Positions 29,341 through 34,510 of a DNA stretch of 34,510 bases are shown here, one piece after another; the stretch's first letter is position 1; every line of letters begins with the position of its first letter. A program made the position numbers and the translations under genes. The DNA comes from Chara braunii (taxonomy: Eukaryota; Streptophyta; Charophyceae; Charales; Characeae): the NCBI GenBank assembly GCA_003427395.1, contig BFEA01000172.1, forward strand, positions 351,118 to 385,627. The letters are read 5' to 3'. The notes below the pieces were generated by a model. It was not told the DNA's origin and ran no database searches. It saw only the letters and a program-made list of their open reading frames with translations.

Positions 29341-29659
29341 TGGTCTGCATTTGGGCGACATCTTCAAGTACTTCGGGTTGCCGCTGATGTCAACAGTTGC
29401 ATTGTCTACTAGTAGGCTGATCCTAGCTGTGTAGGAGTAGGCTGGGCGCTGAGCGCCAAGTAGGAGTGTGAAGGGACTGGACTCGTGTTGTTGGCGGAGA
29501 CAGAAAGCTCTCCTTGACATTGGTTTTCAGTACTACGAACCTCCATTGGTGTATTATTGGTGCAATGCTGCTCTCTGGACACAGTGTGACTATCTGGCTT
29601 TCAATGTGATGGTGTAATCTGAAATTGTCATCTCGCTGTTGCTTATTTTCCTTGCAATA

Positions 29660-29905
29660 TTGTTTTTTTTGGTTATTTTCTTTCTTTAATGTTTTTGATT
29701 TTTTAAGAATATAGAAAAACTTCAAAAACTAAAATAAAAAACATAAGGTTGTAGATCTTAAAAATATCTACAACCCTATATTTGTTTTTGTTTTTCTTTT
29801 GCTTATTCTTTTCTGGGAAAACGATTATTCCCGCGCCCGCTCAAACCTCGCTCAAGCGCTTTTGAGCGCGGGATTGAGCGGAGCTCAAAATTTTGAGCTT
29901 CGACC
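29660..29905 (+). repeat. Direct repeat partner 2 with perfect 18-bp palindrome
   Basis: The AT-rich part 29715-29790 matches 28505-28580. Behind it, 29830-29905 contains nested self-complementary words: CGCTCAAGCGCTTTTGAGCG and the perfect palindrome AGCTCAAAATTTTGAGCT at 29882-29899. Confidence 0.65.
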
Positions 29906-30147
29906 CCGTGCTCAGTCAGCGTGCGGTAACGCAGAATACACCGCCCGGTCATTATAGCTGTATCTGGATTGAAAGGCACAACAAATACAACTTTCATGAC
30001 CAGGCGTTACATTCGGTTGAAGATGGTAGCATCCAAAGTACCCATAGGAGCTCTAGAATTTGGAAGGGTGACTGGCGCAGCCCCAAGGGACTAAGAATAG
30101 AAATGCGCATGGCGCCAAAAGACACTGTGCTATGATGACGTATCTAA

Positions 30148-30181
30148 GGGATGCTGGACCTGGTTTCCAGCAGGTGTTGCT
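30148..30181 (+). mobile_element. Truncated retroposon tail (first hairpin only)
   Basis: GGGATGCTGGACCTGGTTTCC and CAGCAGGTGTTGC match the 5' end of the family and keep the first hairpin (GCTGGA/TCCAGC). Similarity stops abruptly after about 34 bases. LINE-mobilised copies are usually cut at the 5' end, so a copy missing its 3' part suggests deletion or interruption. Confidence 0.7.
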
Positions 30182-30640
30182 TGTGAAGTACCAGCTTCTG
30201 TACCTGAACAAACTTCCGAAGCCCTAAGTTCTTTTGTTCCGTACTTTTTCGATCGCTAACGGGCTTTAGGGGTACCCTTCTTTTTGGTTGGTGGTATGCA
30301 TGGAATCAACGGCCGACGAGGCCCTCCTACTTCTTAAAGACTTGTTGTTTTTCTTTCTGAGGACTTTTTCGTGATTTCTCTCCGGCGATCCATGAATTTA
30401 CGTAGGACTTATGGGTACCCTTCTTTGTTCGGCAGTTGGGAATTCCGAAATTTGTGGCCGCACTTCCCGTTGACGTGTCCTTTCTTCCAAAAGAAAGTTC
30501 CTTTTTTTTTTTTTTTTTTTTTTTAAACCACCAGTACCTCCAAGCCTGTTTTTGCCGACCCTGATTTTCACTGCGCTCCGAGTTTTGCCAAGCCTGGGTC
30601 CCACTCCATTTCTTTATGGTACTCTCACGGGAAGAACAAA
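30182..30640. other. No recognised gene; weak internal repeat
   Basis: GGGTACCCTTCTTT occurs at about 30269 and 30413 in similar surroundings (period about 143), hinting at an old duplication. A T run of about 24 lies at 30501-30524. Confidence 0.4.
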
Positions 30641-31100
30641 AAAAAAAAAATGTTGCGGCCGTGAAAACTCATAAAACAAGAAAAAGAAACAAAGCTCTNG
30701 NCGTGATTGCAGCTGTATACATTCTCGGAAGTGTNAGTGTGAGTGTGCCCTCAGTGAGGGCATCTCAGCCCTGTGGCCAGGTTGTCAGAATCCAGAAACC
30801 CAAAAAAAAAAAAAAAAGCACAGACACACGGATTCGGCCATGAAAATGGCAAGATACATTCCCGTAAGTGCCAATGTGATCAGGGTTACAATCCTCTGTA
30901 GGAACACAGCTCGAGCAAATCACGGAAAACGAAAACAAGAAAAAAAAAACGAAAACACGGATTCGGCCTTGAAAATGGGTGGATACATCACAGTTATAAT
31001 GATATGAGGAAACACAGCTACAACAGATCACGGATTCCGCCCTGCCTCGTTGGCAGGGGACACATAAGAAACATACGAGAAAAAAAAAAAAAAGAAACAA
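30640..31100. repeat. Degenerate tandem repeat with A-rich spacers
   Basis: CACGGATTCGGCC(A/T)TGAAAATGG occurs at 30827 and 30956 (period 129) and CACGGATTCCGCC at 31029. Each stretch also holds GGAACACAGCT/GGAAACACAGCT and ends in an A run. An earlier, weaker unit (GCGGCCGTGAAAA) is at 30655. Some N calls lie near 30700 and 30735. Confidence 0.75.
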
Positions 31101-31334
31101 CAAGTATCAGAATCTGACCGTCTTTGTCGTAAGATGCATTCCAGACTGTGAGCACGACCTCCAGGACTACCCTGCCCGTCATCATTGCAGTCCAAGGGCT
31201 TGTTTTTTTTTCCCTTTTCCTTTCTTGCACGGGCAAAACAAAAGTACGACTTTTGGGACACTGCTGACCCTGTGTCCGAAACCCGAAAAGATCGGATACT
31301 GGCCAGTACCACGTAATTTCCCAACACTGGGGAA

Positions 31335-31715
31335 GGTACTGGTGGTTTAAAGCCCAGGTTGTTGTAGAGGTGGGATACTAGACCAATGACAGTTACCCAC
31401 AGCACTCGGTCATTTGGTTGTCTAGCTGAATCCCTCTGAAGAGCCCACCCACCCTTCCTCTTATCATTTTTGCTCTGGCGCACCCCCATCCCCCCTGTCC
31501 TACCCTAGTGTTAACCACCCGGGACCATCACCCATTGCCATATTCGCAGGGTGACTTGACCAGACAACGGTTGCAGGCACCCGGGCTAGGCAGAGAGACC
31601 TACCCCCCCTGCTCAGCCCTGATTGAAGTAGACGCCGTGCAAGCCCGATTGCACGGGGACTTCGGGAGCTAGGTATGAACATGCTACTACAGGTATTCAC
31701 GAGGGTGCATAACGT
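31335..31715 (-). repeat. Dispersed repeat family B, full minus copy
   Basis: Inverted match of 26710-27090 over the full length, with the core GACCAGACAACGGTTGCAGG and CACCCGGGACCATCACCC... matching the + copies at 22800-22890 and 24545-24610. It ends about 20 bases before the satellite array. Confidence 0.85.
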
Positions 31716-31734
31716 TACGTTGTATTACTACTAT

Positions 31735-32770
31735 TGTGTTTTTGATGGCAGAGAGTTAGGGATCCACCGTCCCCTCGTATATCCCTGGAGCCCGTTCCGG
31801 CCCCGCGGTAAGGTGCAGTATCTCATGACACCGCCGACATCTCGTACTAAGGAACTGCTATGCCAGCCTCAACCCTATGCTACGTACTAGGAGGATAGCC
31901 AACCCTGCGTCATGTGTGCATTGCAGTGTTCTATTGTATTGATGGTAGAGAGCTGGGAATCCTCTGTTCCATCGTATATCCCTGGACCCCATTCCGGCCC
32001 CGCGGTAAGGTGCAGTATCTCCTGACACCCCCGACATTCCGTACTAAGGAACTGCTATGCCAGCCTCAAGCCTAAGCTACGTACTAAGAGGATAGCCAAT
32101 TTTAAGTCGTGAATCATGGAATGCATCATGGACTGTGTGTATTGACCCTAGAGCATCGTTGATAGTGATGGTAGAGAGTTGGGGATCCTCTGTTCCATCG
32201 TATATCCTTGGAGCCCGTTTCGGCCCCGTGGTAAGGTGCAGTATCTCCTACACCCCTGACATCGCGTACTAAGGAACTGCTATGGCCGCCTCAAGCCCTA
32301 AGCTACGTACTAGGAGGATAGCCAACCCTTAGTCGTGAATCATGGACTGTACCATGGACTATGTGTATGGACCAAGGAGAATCGTTGATAGAGAGAGCTG
32401 GGGATCCTCTGTTCCCTCGTATATCCCTGGAGCCCGTTCCGGCCCAACGGTAAGGTGCAGTATCTCCTGACACCCCCGACATCCCGTACTAAGGAACTGC
32501 TATGCCAGCCTCAACCCTTTAGCTACGTACTACGAGGATAACCAACCCTAAGTCGCGGATCATGGACTGTATCTATTGACCCTGCAAAACCCTGTGTTGT
32601 ATGATAAATTGTGAGAGCTAGACAATCCTCCGTTCCCTCGTATACCCCTGGAGCCCGTTCCGGCCCCGCGGTAAAGTGCAGTATAAACCCCCGACATCCC
32701 GTACTAAGGAACTGCTACGCCAGCCTCAATCCTTGACTACGTACTAGGAGGATGACCAACCCTAAGTCAT
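31735..32770. repeat. Satellite-like array, five ~220-bp monomers
   Basis: The word GGTAAGGTGCAGTAT (with small changes) stands at 31807, 32004, 32230, 32449 and 32670, giving periods of 197, 226, 219 and 221. Each monomer contains GAGAG(C/T)T(G/A)GG, CGTATATCCCTGGAGCCCG, CCGTACTAAGGAACTGCTA, CTACGTACTA(G/C)GAGGATA and CCAACCCTAAGTC(G/A). Identity among monomers is high (by eye 85-90 percent). The ORFs inside it are not conserved between monomers. Confidence 0.95.
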
Positions 32771-32949
32771 AGTTTGCTATCGAACACATGACCTCATGTG
32801 AATTGTGCACGTGACCTAACCTGTTGACATATACTGTGAAGTAGTCTGAAGTTGTGCTCTGCTGGGCTCGAGTAAACCAGACTGTACAGACCACCCAACA
32901 GCCGCGTGACCACCCATAGACCAAGAACATCAAGATATCCTACCATCGC

Positions 32950-33168
32950 CCAGTCCCTACATACAACAACCGTGAGCTACCCCTTGGGTGGTGCGCAAGC
33001 AGTGTCTGTAATAGCTAACCTACGTCATCCCAAGGGGGTGTGTGTCCAGCCGTGCATCAATCTAACGCCTTGCCGGTGTCCATGCGCAAGGTTGTGGATT
33101 TGAACCCGCAACCTCATACCACAATGCGCATTTCCAACCGGTGCTCTAACCACTGAGCTACATTATGG
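32950..33168 (-). mobile_element. tRNA-derived SINE, copy 2
   Basis: On the minus strand it begins TAATGTAGCTCAGTGG (A box 33150-33160), continues GTTAGAGCACCGG and has the B box GGGTTCAAATCC at 33096-33107. The body matches copy 1 (24205-24415), with a few extra bases (CCCAAGGGGGTG region). At 32770-32840 a second, weak tRNA-like unit (minus strand GGTCATGTGTTCGATAGC) lies at about the distance seen for copy 1. The head directly touches the left arm of the palindrome at 33165. Confidence 0.85.
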
Positions 33169-33674
33169 AGGGAAAAAAACTCAAAAAAGAGAGTGGCAAA
33201 GATGGTTTGGGGATAGCAAGACGTGGGGGGAGTTTGCATACATGCCGCCGGAGCAGAAACAAAGAGGCACCAAAACAATTATGTCTCGTCCATTCTAGCT
33301 CTAAAACTAGTTCAAGATTGAGAAATTGAAAAACGATATCGGAGCGTGAGATTGGACGCGGGAAAAGATACTTCGCCTATTTAGATCCTACCGAGAAATC
33401 ACAGAGTCTTCAAGTTCCTAAATTCGCCCTTGAAGACTCTGTGAATTTTCAGTAGGATCTGAATAGGTGAAGGATCTTTTCCCGCGTCCAATCTCACGCT
33501 CCGATATCGTTTTTCAATTTCTCAATCTTGAACTAGTTTTAGAGCTAGAATGGACGGGACATAACTGTTTTGGTGCCTCTTTGTTTCTACTCCGACGTAT
33601 GCAAACTCCCCCCTCTTCCTGCTATCCCCAAACCATCTTTGTCGCTCTCTTTTTTGCGTTTTCTTTCCTCCATT
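33165..33674. repeat. ~510-bp near-perfect palindrome (long hairpin)
   Basis: The left arm 33165-33414 and right arm 33429-33674 are reverse complements at an estimated 90 percent or better. An uninterrupted middle part (GATTGAGAAATTGAAAAACG and about 40 bases either side) is identical. The loop is only 14 bases (33415-33428), closed by CAGAGTCTTCAAG/CTTGAAGACTCTG. Mismatches and small gaps lie mostly in the outer third. A transcript through it would form about 245 bp of double-stranded RNA. It may be a foldback element, a hairpin siRNA locus or a young inverted duplication. No target duplication was recognised. Confidence 0.95.
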
Positions 33675-34510
33675 TGTAATTGTTTTCCATCCCCTCTCCC
33701 TACACCCTCCTCTCCCGCTCCTTTTCATTTGAATCTTGGTCCTGCTCCGCTCTACTCTTTGTGCTCTCCTTCTTCCCGCCTTCATCCCCATACAGAAACC
33801 CCCCCTTTCAGGGTGCTCGAGCCATCACGCGACATCGTGTAAGGAGGATACTCCCCACATGTTGTGATCTGATTGGCTGTGAAGGAACCCGTGGGGATTG
33901 ATATGGCTTTCCTCATGTGATTTACCCAAGCTCTGTCTTCGCCCCCTCCTACCTCCGCCCCGTTCCCTCCCATCTTCTATCTCCCTTTTCACAACTATAT
34001 AATCCACAAGCACATTTGAAAAACTCCCTCTCAATCCATCTGCCAGCTTCCAGGAAGTCGTGGCTAGATGATGTGTATCTGCGGAGAGTCAAAAAGCCCT
34101 GACAAACTGACTGTAGTTTTACAAGGTTGTGCGTCGGGTGGCCGCAATGGACTGGGGGATTTGGGCAAGCCGGTGTTGAAGCTGAGTTAGCGGGGTGACG
34201 ATCGTTGTGGTGTGAAGGTTAGTATGTGGCAGTCGTGATCGCTAGGACCGGGGTAAGAAGGTGTATGTCTACGAGTGGTTGTATGGCCTGGGGCCATAAT
34301 AAGAGAGCAGAAGGCTTGAGGGCTTTTGATCTTCGGTTCCTCTTCTTCTTAAGCTGGAAATTAAATTCATGATGGATTGCCGGTTTTGGTTTTCATATCT
34401 GTTTGTGTGCTCATAACTCCTTCTTTGTCTTTAGTCCCCTTCTTCGGTCAAGCTACGGTTCCATCTGCCTCCTTCGACCTTATCTTCCCCCCCCCTCTTT
34501 CTCTCTCTCT
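33675..34510. other. Pyrimidine-rich DNA, no recognised gene
   Basis: CT-rich tracts at 33680-33790 and 33930-33990, then G-rich mixed sequence from 34100, ending in a CT repeat at 34495-34510. The ORFs of 60-90 codons follow composition and carry no known motif. Confidence 0.4.
33996..34003 (+). promoter_or_regulatory. Possible TATA box
   Basis: TATATAAT stands in an AT-poor, pyrimidine-rich region, with CACAAG and a CTCTCAATCC stretch 10-35 bases downstream, where a plant transcription start could lie. No gene behind it is recognised, so this is weak. Confidence 0.2.

Noticed and set aside
30616-30843. Lys-rich ORF of 75 codons
   Set aside because: It consists of A runs and contains N bases; it lies in a degenerate tandem repeat.
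31735-32770. CRISPR-like array
   Set aside because: The whole 220-bp unit is repeated, not a short repeat with unique spacers, and the context is eukaryotic.

Overview
The window looks like repeat-dense nuclear DNA of a eukaryote, most likely a green plant or streptophyte alga. The grounds are an L1-type LINE whose ORF2 ends in a plant-style zinc-binding domain, a Ty3/gypsy polyprotein remnant of plant/moss type, a small hAT-like MITE, tRNA-derived SINEs and long poly(A)-ended retroposons. The species cannot be named from the sequence. I found no convincing intact host gene, no rRNA or tRNA gene and no CRISPR array. Two ORFs are listed only as weak candidates.

Layout. 1-1090: T-rich low-complexity DNA, then a 385-bp foldback MITE. 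1300-2230: an unrecognised ORF overlapping one arm of an inverted repeat. 2640-7152: a decayed Ty3/gypsy element (protease-like, RT-RNase H, integrase). Its RT keeps one reading frame for about 1.1 kb but carries a dozen stops. 7153-11237: AT-rich DNA with two tandem duplications. 11238-16033 plus about 20060-21244: an L1-type LINE (ORF1 remnant, endonuclease, RT, C-terminal zinc motif). It is split by about 4 kb that contains a higher-order tandem repeat (17216-19200) and two retroposon tails. 21342-21858: assembly gap. 21895-33168: a mosaic of at least four dispersed repeat families in both orientations, tRNA-derived SINEs, microsatellites and a ~220-bp satellite array (31735-32770). 33165-33674: a young, ~510-bp near-perfect palindrome. 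The rest is pyrimidine-rich DNA without a recognisable gene.

The most interesting signal is a short structured module beginning GGGACGCTGGACCCG. It recurs on both strands and is nearly always followed by poly(A). It lies behind different bodies: the LINE 3' region at 21245, a duplicated repeat at 22664 and 17177, and unrelated sequence at 24808 and 27919. Its first hairpin varies by paired, compensating substitutions among copies, and a second hairpin in the long form shows the same. I read it as a conserved RNA structure, either a structured SINE or a shared 3' recognition tail through which the LINE machinery mobilises several retroposons. That reading is an inference.

Both large autonomous elements appear dead. 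Nearly every in-frame stop can be explained by a C-to-T or G-to-A transition at a Gln, Arg or Trp codon, and two catalytic Asp positions of the gypsy element read Asn. This fits decay by deamination of methylated cytosine more than decay by indels.
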